In this document: in pieces, positions 16,763 to 26,451 of the stretch | Layout of the letters: each line of letters opens with the position of its first letter | How positions within the stretch are numbered: the first letter of the stretch is position 1 | Source of the DNA: Actinobacillus vicugnae | GTDB lineage: Bacteria; Pseudomonadota; Gammaproteobacteria; Enterobacterales; Pasteurellaceae | Assembly: GCF_901687125.1 (NCBI RefSeq) | Contig: NZ_CABFJY010000015.1 | Coordinates: 1 to 35,192, forward strand | DNA length: 35,192 nt | Direction: 5' to 3' | Notes under the pieces: model-generated | Database searches by the model: none | Seen by the model: only the letters and a program-made list of their open reading frames with translations | Told to the model about the DNA's origin: nothing | Position numbers and translations under genes: made by a program

Positions 16763-16969
16763 TTATTCTACAACTGTAATTTTGGCAGCTGAAGCGCCAC
16801 GCTCACCATTAATCAGTTCAAATTGTACTTTTTGTCCGACTTTGAGGGAACGATAACCTTCGCTTTGGATTTCGGAAAAATGGGCAAAAATATCACCATC
16901 AAAAGATTCACATGTAATAAAACCAAAACCTTTTGTATTGTTGAACCACTTCACGATGCCAATTTCCAT
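16763..16969 (-). CDS. cspD: Cold-shock domain protein (CspD-like)
   Basis: 68 residues forming a single cold-shock domain. The RNA-binding motifs are KGFGFI (RNP1) and DIFAHF (RNP2), in IGIVKWFNNTKGFGFITC and DGDIFAHFSEIQ. It binds single-stranded nucleic acid; the CspD branch inhibits replication in stationary phase in E. coli. CspD is favoured over CspA by the IQSEGYRSLKVGQKV segment and the HF in place of HH, but E. coli CspD is a little longer. It stands alone with its own terminator. Confidence 0.88.
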   Translation of the reverse strand: MEIGIVKWFNNTKGFGFITCESFDGDIFAHFSEIQSEGYRSLKVGQKVQFELINGERGASAAKITVVE

Positions 16970-17079
16970 AATATAATCTCCTGTCCTATGGCGTTAAATA
17001 ATACACCGTAAATTTTAGTCAAAAATGTAATTGGAGCAACGAGCAATATTCAAAAATTAGCACTAGATCACAAAATTTC

Positions 17080-17646
17080 TTAAAAAACAGAGGTTTCTAG
17101 TTTTAATGCGCCTTTTTCAACCACAATCGCTTTACCAAATTTTTTTACTAATGCCTCTTTGGTTTTGGTTTCATCCAATGTATAAATAGGCGTACTATTT
17201 AAAATATTAGCGAGTCCATCCATTAGCATTGGCAGAAAAATTTGTAATTCGTCTTGGTATTTTTCAGGTGTAGCTGAATAGCTTAACAAGCGCACATCTT
17301 TTAAATATAACGCGCCTTTCTCTGAATCATAAAAAGGGGTAGTGTCCATATTTAAATGGATTTTCGCATTATATTTTTTGCCTTTCGCGTGTAAAATGCC
17401 ATCAATAATGCCTGATACAGCAACCTTTTTTTCCTCCGTTTGCCCAATTTGTGTAGCTAAATTATAGAGATGATAATCCAACTGGAATAAACCTGGAATG
17501 CCTACTTTATCTTTTAGTGGGATTTTTTCGGCTAAACGTGTTTCAAGATATTGATTGATCTCTTGCTGGCTGATGCTGAATGCTTGTAGGTTAAGAGATA
17601 GCAATAATAATGTGCTGCTGAACAATAGTTTAAAGGCTTTTTTCAT
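17080..17646 (-). CDS. DUF1439 family exported protein
   Basis: 188 residues with an N-terminal signal sequence (MKKAFKLLFSSTLLLLSLN, cleavage near LQAFS). The mature part matches the DUF1439/YceB pattern: FSISQQEINQYLETRLAEKIP at the start and KDVRLLSYSATPEKYQDEL in the middle. E. coli YceB is a lipoprotein, but no lipobox cysteine is seen here, so this version would be soluble periplasmic or anchored by its signal. Function is unknown for the family. It is divergent from the small lipoprotein gene at 17763. Confidence 0.8.
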   Translation of the reverse strand: MKKAFKLLFSSTLLLLSLNLQAFSISQQEINQYLETRLAEKIPLKDKVGIPGLFQLDYHLYNLATQIGQTEEKKVAVSGIIDGILHAKGKKYNAKIHLNMDTTPFYDSEKGALYLKDVRLLSYSATPEKYQDELQIFLPMLMDGLANILNSTPIYTLDETKTKEALVKKFGKAIVVEKGALKLETSVF

Positions 17647-17762
17647 AAGATTTCCTTGTGTTGTATGGCTTATTCTAGTTTTGTTGAGTTAAAAAGAGTA
17701 AAATAGATCTCTTTTTGCATTTGGTTGGGACTATAACAATTCCCTTCCATGAAGGAAACAAT

Positions 17763-17897
17763 ATGATCAAAAAAATTATTGTTTGCCTCAGCATTTTTGT
17801 GCTAGCCAGCTGTACTTTTGGCGGTGGTGCAAGTGTTGGTGGCGGCTCAAATGGTGTGGGTGCGGGTTTCAGTCTTGGGACTGGTATCCGCTTTTAA
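17763..17897 (+). CDS. Small glycine-rich lipoprotein
   Basis: 44 codons. MIKKIIVCLSIFVLASCTFG carries a clear lipobox (LASC), giving a mature peptide of about 29 residues. It is dominated by Gly, Ser and Val (GGGASVGGGSNGVGAGF) and ends GTGIRF. AAGGA lies about six bases before the ATG. The pattern resembles the glycine-rich tails of short outer-membrane lipoproteins, but I do not recognise the family. It sits between the divergent DUF1439 gene and tgt, 68 bp upstream of the latter. Confidence 0.65.
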   Translation: MIKKIIVCLSIFVLASCTFGGGASVGGGSNGVGAGFSLGTGIRF

Positions 17898-17956
17898 TTG
17901 CAAAAAATTAGCGGAAAATAACCGCTTATTTGTGTTTATAGACTGTTTATCTATAA

Positions 17957-19114
<1,158 letters not shown>

Positions 19115-19123
19115 AACTAATAT

Positions 19124-19150
19124 GGCACAAGTTTCCGCTTGTGCCTTTTT
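19124..19150 (+). terminator. Terminator of tgt
   Basis: GGCACAAG (19124-19131) and CTTGTGCC (19138-19145) form an 8-bp stem with a 6-nt loop, then five T residues. It rules out a GTG start at 19141 for the next gene. Confidence 0.88.
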
Positions 19151-19179
19151 CTCAATCCTTATTACCCATAGAGATTTTT

Positions 19180-19698
19180 ATGCAACAGCTACAACCACAA
19201 CAATTCGCAAGTTGGGCAGAGCCAATTGATATGCTGTACGCTTGCCATAGCAAAGTAAAACGCTTTTGCAAACAGCTACAAATTTTGCCTGAATATCTGG
19301 CACAACACGGTGTGACCCAAGCGGTGAAAAACGATGTTCAACAGATCCTAAATTACTTTAATCTTTCTGCACCTTTGCACCATGAAGATGAAGAATGTAA
19401 TTTTTTCCCTGCTTTGGTTCAGGTACAACCTCAGGCACAAAGCGAGGTGGATAAGTTAGAAAGCCAGCACGAGGTGTTGCATCAAAATTGGGCGTTACTT
19501 TCTGTTCAGTTAGAACAGTTGGTAGCGGGGCAGCGTACAGAGATCGATTCAGCGCTCATTGCTCAATTCATAGCAGGCTATGATGTGCATATTGCGATTG
19601 AAGAACCCTTATTTGAGCTAGGACGTTTGCACCTTGCGCAAGCAGAGTTAGCGCAAATGAGCGAAGTAATGGCGGCTCGCAGAAAAGTATCTAAATAA
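19180..19698 (+). CDS. Hemerythrin HHE-domain protein
   Basis: 172 residues, mostly helical. Histidine and acidic clusters are spaced as in hemerythrin-like diiron proteins: LYACHSKVKRFCKQL, APLHHEDEECNFFPAL, ESQHEVLHQNW and YDVHIAIEEPLFELG. Such proteins bind O2 or NO or protect iron-sulfur clusters. The ATG at 19180 is chosen over an upstream in-frame GTG because that one lies in the tgt terminator. The next gene, a TusA-like protein, follows after 20 bp, so the two are probably co-transcribed and may work together in sulfur or redox chemistry. Confidence 0.82.
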   Translation: MQQLQPQQFASWAEPIDMLYACHSKVKRFCKQLQILPEYLAQHGVTQAVKNDVQQILNYFNLSAPLHHEDEECNFFPALVQVQPQAQSEVDKLESQHEVLHQNWALLSVQLEQLVAGQRTEIDSALIAQFIAGYDVHIAIEEPLFELGRLHLAQAELAQMSEVMAARRKVSK

Positions 19699-19718
19699 TC
19701 CCTTCCTCTTAGCTATCA

Positions 19719-19940
19719 ATGAATTTGTATCAATTAGATTTGAGAGCATATAGTTGTCCATTACCTTTATTGATGACGAAAAAGGCATTGGCAACATTAC
19801 CCGAACCGGCTAGGTTAGTAATTTATTTAAATCGGACGAGTAGTCCAGATGATTTTGAGTTGCTATGTGAGCAGTATGGCTATCAGTGGCAAGGCTGTAC
19901 CTATGAAGCGGAAAATGTTGTGCTCACTATCAAAAAATAA
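19719..19940 (+). CDS. TusA-like sulfur carrier protein
   Basis: 73 residues of the SirA/TusA/YedF fold. The N-terminal motif LDLRAYSCPLPLLMTKKAL contains the conserved Cys-Pro that carries the persulfide. It could be TusA of tRNA 2-thiolation or a paralogue such as YedF; the weak match around RTSSPDDFELLCEQ does not settle this. It lies directly after the hemerythrin gene and ends at an inverted uptake-signal hairpin. Confidence 0.8.
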   Translation: MNLYQLDLRAYSCPLPLLMTKKALATLPEPARLVIYLNRTSSPDDFELLCEQYGYQWQGCTYEAENVVLTIKK

Positions 19941-19984
19941 GCGGCCTATTTTGGTAAGATTTTTACAAAAACAGACCGCTTATA
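19939..19984 (+). terminator. Inverted uptake-signal pair after the TusA-like gene
   Basis: AAGCGGCCTATTTTG and CAAAAACAGACCGCTT face each other, an imperfect stem whose left arm overlaps the stop codon. It lies between the plus-strand TusA-like gene and the minus-strand ygiM-like gene and may stop transcription from one or both. Confidence 0.55.
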
Positions 19985-20002
19985 AGCTAACACAAACTGT
20001 GA

Positions 20003-20608
20003 TTATGACCAGCCGTTACTTCGTTTGCGACGAGGCAAGATAAATGGAATTAAAAGCCCTAGCAATAAGCCAGCCGCTAATACTGAACCACCATAAATAA
20101 ACCACTGAATGACAATTTCACGCTTTTCAGAATCGTGCATGGTTTCTAAATCACGGTTCTTATTTTTCAATACTTCCAACTCACGTTTGAGTTGTGCATT
20201 TTGATCAAGTAGTTCACTACTTTGTTGCTCTGATTGCTGGCTACGGCGTTGCATCTCAACCGTTCTTTGCTGCCAGTCACTGTCAATTTTACTGAGCTTA
20301 TTACTTAAATCTTGCACTTGTTGCTGTAATTGTGGAATTAAGTCTTTTGGGCTTGCGGTTTGAGAAATTTCTGAAGCAAGTACCCAGCCTTCACGATTTT
20401 TGCTATCACGAATTAGAACAAAGCGATCTTTACGATCTAACACCGTAACTTTTTCACCTGCTTGAATAGCACCTGAAATTTTGTATTGATCGCCAGCCCC
20501 TTTACGCATATAAGTACTGAGGTTTTCAGTAATATAGTCTGCTGAAAAAGCAGGAAGAGAGGTTCCGAGTAATAAACAAGCGAGTAGGGTTGGCTTTCGT
20601 TTTAGCAT
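20003..20608 (-). CDS. SH3-domain protein, YgiM-like (TIGR04211)
   Basis: 201 residues with a signal peptide (LLACLLLGTSLPAFSADY). A bacterial SH3 domain follows (ITENLSTYMRKGAGDQYKI then AGEKVTVLDR and REGWVLASEIS), then a glutamine-rich coiled coil (about 95-165). A C-terminal membrane helix (FIYGGSVLAAGLLLGLLIPF) ends in basic residues RRKR. The layout matches the YgiM/TIGR04211 family, which is anchored in the inner membrane with the SH3 domain in the periplasm; function is unknown. The ATG at 20608 has AAGGA upstream; a longer frame to 20641 would begin inside the pit terminator. Confidence 0.85.
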   Translation of the reverse strand: MLKRKPTLLACLLLGTSLPAFSADYITENLSTYMRKGAGDQYKISGAIQAGEKVTVLDRKDRFVLIRDSKNREGWVLASEISQTASPKDLIPQLQQQVQDLSNKLSKIDSDWQQRTVEMQRRSQQSEQQSSELLDQNAQLKRELEVLKNKNRDLETMHDSEKREIVIQWFIYGGSVLAAGLLLGLLIPFILPRRKRSNGWS

Positions 20609-20629
20609 AATCGATGTCCTTCTGAATAA

Positions 20630-20662
20630 AAGGAAAAACACGTATTACCCGTGTTTTTCCTT
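20630..20662 (-). terminator. Terminator of pit
   Basis: AAGGAAAAACACG (20630-20642) and CGTGTTTTTCCTT (20650-20662) form a perfect 13-bp stem. On the minus strand it is followed by TTTATTC. It lies between pit and the ygiM-like gene; some readthrough into ygiM is possible. Confidence 0.75.
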
Positions 20663-20669
20663 GGGTTAA

Positions 20670-21944
20670 TTAGTGAAAAAATGCACTAAGAATATAATAA
20701 AAAATAATTGACAAAATAGCACCTGCAGGAAGGGTAACAACCCATGAGGCGATGATATTGCGAATTATCCCTAGATTCAATGCAGCAATACCACGTGCAA
20801 AACCTACACCAAGAATTGCACCAACAAGTGTTTGTGTTGTCGAAATTGGTAACCCTGTACCAGAAGCAATAACGACCGTTACCGCACAAGCAAACTGTGC
20901 TGCAAATCCACGACTAGGTGTTAATTCCGTAATACCTGTTCCAACCGTTGCCATCACAGCTCGTCCCATTACTGCAAGTCCTACAATCATACCAACGCCA
21001 CCTAACGGCAAAATCCATGGCGCAAGAGCTGCTTTTTCTTGAATTACACCACCACTAGCAACGATAGCTTGTACCGCAGCTAAAGGACCGATTGCGTTGG
21101 CTACGTCGTTAGAACCGTGGGCAAAAGCCATTGCACAGGCAGTTAACAGCATTAAAATACTAAAGATTTTTTCTACGCCAATGAAGCCTTTACCATCATC
21201 ATTTGCTTTCATCTTAGCTAAGAATGCTTGGCTACGGAAATAGAAATAGCCAAATGTTACTGCAATAAGAGCTAAACCTAGTGAAATAATAAATGTTTCA
21301 AAGTTTGTAAGGTGTAAGCCTACATGTTTCAAACCTTTAGCAATAGTAACAATAGCAATAATAAAAATGGTCATTCCCATATAAAGAGGACCAAATTTTT
21401 TAGCCTGTTCAAGAGGGTTAGATCGGTTAAAAATTAATTTTTGTGAATTAATAAAAATTAAATACGCTATGATGCCTGCAATTACAGGAGTAATAAACCA
21501 ACTTCCAACAATACCACCTAATTGACCCCATTGAATGGCATCAGTTCCAATTGTAATGCAAGCAAAACCGATAACTGCACCAATAATAGTATGTGTACCA
21601 GATACTGGCCATCCCATTTTAGTTGCTATAACAAGCCAAACACCAGAGGCACAAAGTGAAGACATCATACCTAACACCATAATATCAGGACGCCCTGTAA
21701 ATGCGTCAGGTTGAATAATGCCACTTTTGATTGTATCAGCTACTTCACCACCCGCAAGGTAGGCACCAGCAAGCTCAAAAACCATTGCAATAAGAATCGC
21801 TTGCTTTACAGTAATCGTACCAGAACCAACCGACGTTCCCATAGCGTTAGAGACATCATTTGCTCCGATACCAAATGCCATCAAAAAGCCTAAGAATGCT
21901 GTAATGATAACTAAAATTGAACCATATTGATTAATAAGTTCCAT
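20670..21944 (-). CDS. pit: Low-affinity inorganic phosphate transporter (PiT family)
   Basis: 424 residues with about ten membrane segments. The duplicated PiT signatures are visible: GANDVSNAMGTSVGSGTI near the N-terminus and AHGSNDVANAIGPLAA in the second half, with PVSGTHTIIGAVIGF and PISTTQTLVGAILGV as the paired translocation loops. It imports phosphate with H+ or as a metal-phosphate complex. It follows the TIGR00153 gene after 8 bp, the conserved Pit-PhoU-like pairing also present in H. influenzae. Confidence 0.94.
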   Translation of the reverse strand: MELINQYGSILVIITAFLGFLMAFGIGANDVSNAMGTSVGSGTITVKQAILIAMVFELAGAYLAGGEVADTIKSGIIQPDAFTGRPDIMVLGMMSSLCASGVWLVIATKMGWPVSGTHTIIGAVIGFACITIGTDAIQWGQLGGIVGSWFITPVIAGIIAYLIFINSQKLIFNRSNPLEQAKKFGPLYMGMTIFIIAIVTIAKGLKHVGLHLTNFETFIISLGLALIAVTFGYFYFRSQAFLAKMKANDDGKGFIGVEKIFSILMLLTACAMAFAHGSNDVANAIGPLAAVQAIVASGGVIQEKAALAPWILPLGGVGMIVGLAVMGRAVMATVGTGITELTPSRGFAAQFACAVTVVIASGTGLPISTTQTLVGAILGVGFARGIAALNLGIIRNIIASWVVTLPAGAILSIIFYYILSAFFH

Positions 21945-21952
21945 GAATTCTC

Positions 21953-22633
21953 CTAGGCTTTAGCTAGCATTAATTCAATGCGAGAGCCGATTCGTTGAGC
22001 TTGATCCGCAAGAATGCTAATTCGTTCAATACACTTATATAAAAACATCACATCAATTGGATTTAGATCTTTCTCTAAACCAAGTAATGTGCGACGTAAG
22101 CTGACTTGAAGTTGATCGGTATCGTCTTCAATTTGATCAAGTTCAAGAATCATATTATTTACAAAATGGCGTTCACGTCCTCTAAAACCTGTTTCTAGTA
22201 ATTCGTCCATTTCATCAAGTACTTTTCTTACTTGGCGTGTTGCATCTAAACTACGGAATAAAAATTGTCTGAATGCAGGTTGCATAATTTCAGGAATAAC
22301 TAATTGGCGTCCAATAATTCGACCAGAGATATCTCTTGAGTAATTTGCTAATTTATCCAATTGCGTTACGATTTCTAATAAATCTCCACGTTCAACAGGT
22401 AAAAATAAACCGCGCGGAAGTTTTAAACGAATTTCACGTTTTAATGTATCAGCTCGGCGTTCTAAATCGATAATTTGTGTTCTTACATCCGCAGCTTTAT
22501 CCCAATCGTGATCAAAGGTTGCTTCAAAGAATGGTTCAAGTAATTCACTACATTCAGTTACTTTAAAAGCAAGTTTTTGTAGTGGGGTTAGTGGCGATTG
22601 TGCGAATAAACCAAAGATGTTATTCATTGCCAT
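21953..22633 (-). CDS. PhoU-like TIGR00153 (DUF47) protein
   Basis: 226 residues, all-helical. MNNIFGLFAQSPLTPLQKLAF, then RADTLKREIRLKLPRGLFLPV and the later DLLEIVTQLDKLANYSRDISGR are diagnostic of the DUF47/TIGR00153 PhoU-like family. These cytoplasmic proteins accompany PiT transporters and are thought to tune them. The ATG at 22633 has GGAGA eight bases upstream; a second ATG follows two codons later. The upstream open stretch to 22681 lacks a ribosome-binding site. Confidence 0.9.
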   Translation of the reverse strand: MAMNNIFGLFAQSPLTPLQKLAFKVTECSELLEPFFEATFDHDWDKAADVRTQIIDLERRADTLKREIRLKLPRGLFLPVERGDLLEIVTQLDKLANYSRDISGRIIGRQLVIPEIMQPAFRQFLFRSLDATRQVRKVLDEMDELLETGFRGRERHFVNNMILELDQIEDDTDQLQVSLRRTLLGLEKDLNPIDVMFLYKCIERISILADQAQRIGSRIELMLAKA

Positions 22634-22735
22634 AACAATATCTCCATAGTGATTAAATTTACTCGATTTTGCACAAGACAAAATCTTTTATATTTTACTT
22701 TATACAAGCTAAAAGATCACTGGAAAACAAAAAAA

Positions 22736-22780
22736 TAAGCGGTCTAATTTGCAAGATTTTTTACAAATTAGACCGCTTGT
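22736..22780. terminator. Perfect inverted uptake-signal pair, terminator of the siderophore operon
   Basis: AAGCGGTCTAATTTG (22737-22751) and CAAATTAGACCGCTT (22764-22778) form a 15-bp perfect stem. On the minus strand, after the ABC ATPase stop, it is followed by a T-rich tract (complement of 22727-22736). Both arms are A. pleuropneumoniae-type uptake signals. Confidence 0.85.
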
Positions 22781-22805
22781 AGCTATTTTATCCAAATTTA
22801 GATGA

Positions 22806-23564
22806 TTAGATATGATGAATGACTAAAGGTTTATCATTGTGCTCAAGCACTTCTGCTTCTAAATTAAACACTGTTCTTAAATTCTCGGGTGTAATTATGG
22901 TTTCAGGTGAGCCTGTCATAATAATTTCACCATTTTTCATCGCCACAATCGTATCAGCATAAGCCGCAGCCATATTAATATCGTGTACTACCATTACCGT
23001 GGTAAGTTGTAGTTCATCAGTTAATTTGCGTAATAATCGCATTAACTCTCTGGCGTGGAACATATCCAAATTATTGAGTGGCTCGTCCAGCAATACATAT
23101 TGTGTTTGCTGGCAGAATGTCATCGCAATTAACGCTCGTTGGCGTTGTCCTCCAGACAATTCATTTAAAAAGCGATCTTTAAGTTTAAAAAGTTCGAAAC
23201 GTTGTAACGCTTCCTCTACAACTTGTTGATCTTGCTCGGTAATTTTCCCTTGATGATGAGGATAACGCCCAAACATCAATAAATCTTGTACGGTAATTCG
23301 GCTATGAATCACGTTATCTTGAGTCAAAATAGCTAAATGTTGGGCTATGGTACGGGAGTTTGTTTCCGCAATATTGTAATTATCTAGCCAAATTTGACCG
23401 CTTTGAATATGTTGTAGGCGGGCGATAAGTGAGAGTAAGGTAGATTTCCCTGCACCATTTGCACCAACTAATGCAGTAATCCCACCATTAGCAATCTGCA
23501 AATTAATATGATTAAGAATGGTTGCATTTCCAATTTTATAGGAAAGATTTTTAATATCGATCAT
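22806..23564 (-). CDS. Iron-siderophore ABC transporter ATP-binding protein
   Basis: 252 residues. Walker A is GANGAGKS (near residue 36), Q-loop LTQDNVIHSRITVQDLL, signature LSGGQRQRALIAM, Walker B YVLLDEPLNNLD and switch VVHDINMA. It is closest in pattern to the FatE/YclP/CeuD type. It energises import through the two upstream permeases, whose last gene it overlaps by 14 bp. It is last in the operon. Confidence 0.92.
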   Translation of the reverse strand: MIDIKNLSYKIGNATILNHINLQIANGGITALVGANGAGKSTLLSLIARLQHIQSGQIWLDNYNIAETNSRTIAQHLAILTQDNVIHSRITVQDLLMFGRYPHHQGKITEQDQQVVEEALQRFELFKLKDRFLNELSGGQRQRALIAMTFCQQTQYVLLDEPLNNLDMFHARELMRLLRKLTDELQLTTVMVVHDINMAAAYADTIVAMKNGEIIMTGSPETIITPENLRTVFNLEAEVLEHNDKPLVIHHI

Positions 23565-24510
23565 CGTAATTTCTTCTGTTTAAGATCAAATAAATAAACA
23601 CTATGCCACCGAAAAATTCAATGACTACGCTAAGTACGCCTTGCATTCCTAACAATTGCTCGAAAATAGCTTGCCCTAAGACGAGAGTGATCGCTGAAAT
23701 AAGGAATGTCATCGGTAGACGTACGCTATGAGCAATCACAGGACTTAGCGCATTTACAATCGCACAAACAAGCAAACCTAAAAATATAATTGGCCCGACT
23801 AATGCGGTTGAAACAGAGACAAGTAATGCACAGCAAATCAGCAATTGGCGAGAGAAAGTCGGGTAATTGATCCCCAAGCTAATCGCGCGATCCCGCCCAA
23901 GTAACAACACATCTAATTTATGCTGTTGCCGCCAAATCCATATTGCGCTGAGTATAGCAATACTTGCGCCAATCCAAAGCAGTGTTGGATTTACGCTATT
24001 AAAACTTGCGAAAGATGAGCCTTGTGCAACCGCAAATTCTTCAGGATCGATCATTCGTTGTAACAAATTATTTAGACTTCTAAATAATACGCCAAAAATA
24101 ACCCCAACTAGAATCATACGGGTGAGATCATTATGCTCTTTGGTTAAAGTATTAAATAACAATAATGAACCGCCTAACATCAGCAAACTTTCAAAAGCAA
24201 ACTTATTGGCTATATCTAATTGTGTAAATCCAATTCCACCAAAAATAAAAATAAGTAGTGTTTGAGTCAGTAAATAGAGTGAATCAAACCCTAAAATACT
24301 TGGCGTGAGAATTGGGTTATTCGTTAAGGTTTGGAATAATAACGTCGAGACACCAATGGTATACGCAATGGTTAAAAGTAATACGAGTTTCTTGCCTCGG
24401 AAGGGTAATACAAAATCCCAGTTACCATTTGCGTTAAATGTCATAAAAAACAGACCGCTTGCAATTAGAATTAATGTGAGCAAGCCGAGTAACATGATTG
24501 ATTTACGCAT
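23551..24510 (-). CDS. Iron-siderophore ABC transporter permease (FatC/YclO-like)
   Basis: 319 residues of the BtuC/FecCD fold with about nine membrane helices. VGPIIFLGLLVCAIVNALSP is the cytoplasmic coupling segment that contacts the ATPase. The LLLGRDRAISLGINYPTFSRQ stretch is typical of YclO/FatC/CeuC. It pairs with the preceding permease and overlaps neighbours on both sides (8 bp and 14 bp). Confidence 0.9.
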   Translation of the reverse strand: MRKSIMLLGLLTLILIASGLFFMTFNANGNWDFVLPFRGKKLVLLLTIAYTIGVSTLLFQTLTNNPILTPSILGFDSLYLLTQTLLIFIFGGIGFTQLDIANKFAFESLLMLGGSLLLFNTLTKEHNDLTRMILVGVIFGVLFRSLNNLLQRMIDPEEFAVAQGSSFASFNSVNPTLLWIGASIAILSAIWIWRQQHKLDVLLLGRDRAISLGINYPTFSRQLLICCALLVSVSTALVGPIIFLGLLVCAIVNALSPVIAHSVRLPMTFLISAITLVLGQAIFEQLLGMQGVLSVVIEFFGGIVFIYLILNRRNYDDRY

Positions 24511-25456
24511 GACGTTTCCCCTTGAATAACAGATAAAGGAAAACTAACGTACCGCAAATCCCAAAAATAGTTGAAATTGGTACTTCATAAGGTGCGTTGA
24601 TGACTCGACCAATAATATCGCAAACCAGTACAAGATTTGCACCTAATAAAACAACGGTTGGTAGATTTTTACGTAATCGATCTCCCGCTAAACGAGAAAC
24701 AATATTTGGCACCACTAAGCCAATAAATGGAATCTGCCCAATTGTTACCACTACTACCGCGGTAATCAGTGCAACCGTAATTAAAGCTAGCCAAGTCATT
24801 TGGCGGTAGTTGATTCCAAGACTAGTGCTAATATTTTGCCCAAGTCCTGCAATGCTAAGTTGATCTGCCATAATATAGATGACAATAGAAAGCGCAGCAG
24901 TCAGCCACAATAATTCATACCGCCCAGCGAGTACACCAGAAAAGTCGCCCGCAAACCATATTGATAGCAGTTGTAAAGAGTCCGTTTCGTAAGCAATAAA
25001 AGTGGTAATGGATTCAATAATATTGCCAAATACGATACCCACTAATGGCATCATTAATTTTTGATGAGGCGGTAGATTTCTGAGTAATAACATAAAGATC
25101 CCCATGCCGATTAAAGCACAACAAGTGGCAAACGACATTTTAGCCACAAGCGGAGCAGCAGGGAAAAGTAGGCTGATAGCCAACACACCGAGCGCAGCGC
25201 TTTGGCTAGCACCAATCATACTCGGTTCAATAAAACGATTTTTTAAGACGATTTGTAACACCATGCCTGCGACACTAAGCGTGGCACCCACTAAAATAAT
25301 TGCCAAAGTACGAGGAAGGCGGCTAATCAGAAAAAGTTGTGTTTGTTCAGGATCAGAGAGCAATGCTGACCAGTGAAAATCGGCAACGCCCACCGACATA
25401 CTTAATAAACTCAGTACTAAAAGTAGAAAAAAACTAATTTTTGTAAGTGAAAACAT
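24503..25456 (-). CDS. Iron-siderophore ABC transporter permease (FatD/YclN-like)
   Basis: 317 residues, second FecCD-type permease. SRLPRTLAIILVGATLSVAG is the characteristic N-terminal motif, GQIPFIGLVVPNIVSRLAGD the coupling loop, and GLGQNISTSLGINYRQM the ATPase-facing region. It is the first permease after the binding protein gene, 44 bp downstream of it. Confidence 0.91.
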   Translation of the reverse strand: MFSLTKISFFLLLVLSLLSMSVGVADFHWSALLSDPEQTQLFLISRLPRTLAIILVGATLSVAGMVLQIVLKNRFIEPSMIGASQSAALGVLAISLLFPAAPLVAKMSFATCCALIGMGIFMLLLRNLPPHQKLMMPLVGIVFGNIIESITTFIAYETDSLQLLSIWFAGDFSGVLAGRYELLWLTAALSIVIYIMADQLSIAGLGQNISTSLGINYRQMTWLALITVALITAVVVVTIGQIPFIGLVVPNIVSRLAGDRLRKNLPTVVLLGANLVLVCDIIGRVINAPYEVPISTIFGICGTLVFLYLLFKGKRHA

Positions 25457-25500
25457 AGACTAGAGAAAAGTATCGCCCCCACATGATGAGGGCGGAAAAG

Positions 25501-26409
25501 TTATTTAGAAAATGCCTGTTTAATATTAATTAAATCGGTACGCATTTGTTCGATCCCACCAGCAGCAAGGTATGCCGAACTGCTTAAATACACAATTTGG
25601 CCGTTTTTCCAAGCTTTGGTTTGATGAACTAATTCATTATCTAATACTTCTTGCGCGGTTTTGCCTTCTTCGCCAATAGCTGCTGTGCGATCAAGCACAA
25701 ATAACCAATCAGGATTTACTTTTTGTAAAAATTCGTGAGAAATTGGTTCGCCATGTCCAGTTCCTTTTTTGTGAACATCTGTTTTAGCAAGAGGAATGCC
25801 AAGTGCGGAATGAACCCAACCTAAGCGACCTTTTTCACCAAAGGCAGACATTTTTCCGCCATTTACGATAATAATTAAACCATTACCTTTGCCCTTAACT
25901 GCCGCTTGTGTTTCTTTTAAGAGTGTTTCAATTTCAGTTTTATATTGATTCGCTTTCTCTTGTTTAGCAAACAATTTACCTAAGCTATCCAGATTGACTA
26001 AGCCTGCTTCAATTGTATTGAGTTCTGGATTTGGCGTTAAATCAATCGCATTAGCAATCGCTTTTACATCATCCAGTTTTTTTGCCGAGCGAGTAGCAAC
26101 AATAATTAAATCAGGTTTTAAACTATTTAATGTCTCTAAATTAGGTTCAAATACTGTTCCAATATTGGTTGCTTTTTCTACCGAAGGTTTTAAATAAGGC
26201 AGGGTTTTAGCAACATCTGGAGAGCCTGCAACAGGCACGCCTAAATGTTGCAACACATCAATTGTTGCCGCATCAAATACAGCAATTTTTTGTGGCGTTT
26301 GGCTAAAGGTGATTTCACCACGAGCGGTCGGAATTGTGACATCTTTTGCAAATGCTGAAGTAGTAAGTGCTGCTGCGAGAGTTAAACTAAAGAGCGTTTT
26401 TTTTAACAT
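25501..26409 (-). CDS. Periplasmic iron-siderophore binding protein (FatB/CeuE/YclQ-like)
   Basis: 302 residues. A signal peptide (LFSLTLAAALTTSAFA, cleavage before KDVTIP) has no lipobox, so the protein is soluble. The type III binding-protein fold shows TPQKIAVFDAATIDVLQHLG, GTVFEPNLETLNSLKPDLII and ISHEFLQKVNPDWLFVLDR. His in GHGEPISHEF and Tyr in YLSSSAYLAAGG lie where CeuE uses His and Tyr to bind ferric catecholates, so a catechol-type siderophore is plausible. AAGGACGG precedes the ATG. No TonB-dependent receptor is in the window. The promoter carries a Fur-like box. Confidence 0.92.
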   Translation of the reverse strand: MLKKTLFSLTLAAALTTSAFAKDVTIPTARGEITFSQTPQKIAVFDAATIDVLQHLGVPVAGSPDVAKTLPYLKPSVEKATNIGTVFEPNLETLNSLKPDLIIVATRSAKKLDDVKAIANAIDLTPNPELNTIEAGLVNLDSLGKLFAKQEKANQYKTEIETLLKETQAAVKGKGNGLIIIVNGGKMSAFGEKGRLGWVHSALGIPLAKTDVHKKGTGHGEPISHEFLQKVNPDWLFVLDRTAAIGEEGKTAQEVLDNELVHQTKAWKNGQIVYLSSSAYLAAGGIEQMRTDLINIKQAFSK

Positions 26410-26451
26410 AGAACCGTCCTTTTTTTAATTAAGTTAAATTTTGGTTGTAAG

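Noticed and set aside
19141-19179. Upstream GTG start for the hemerythrin-like gene
   Set aside because: It falls inside the tgt terminator hairpin; the ATG at 19180 gives a normal N-terminus.
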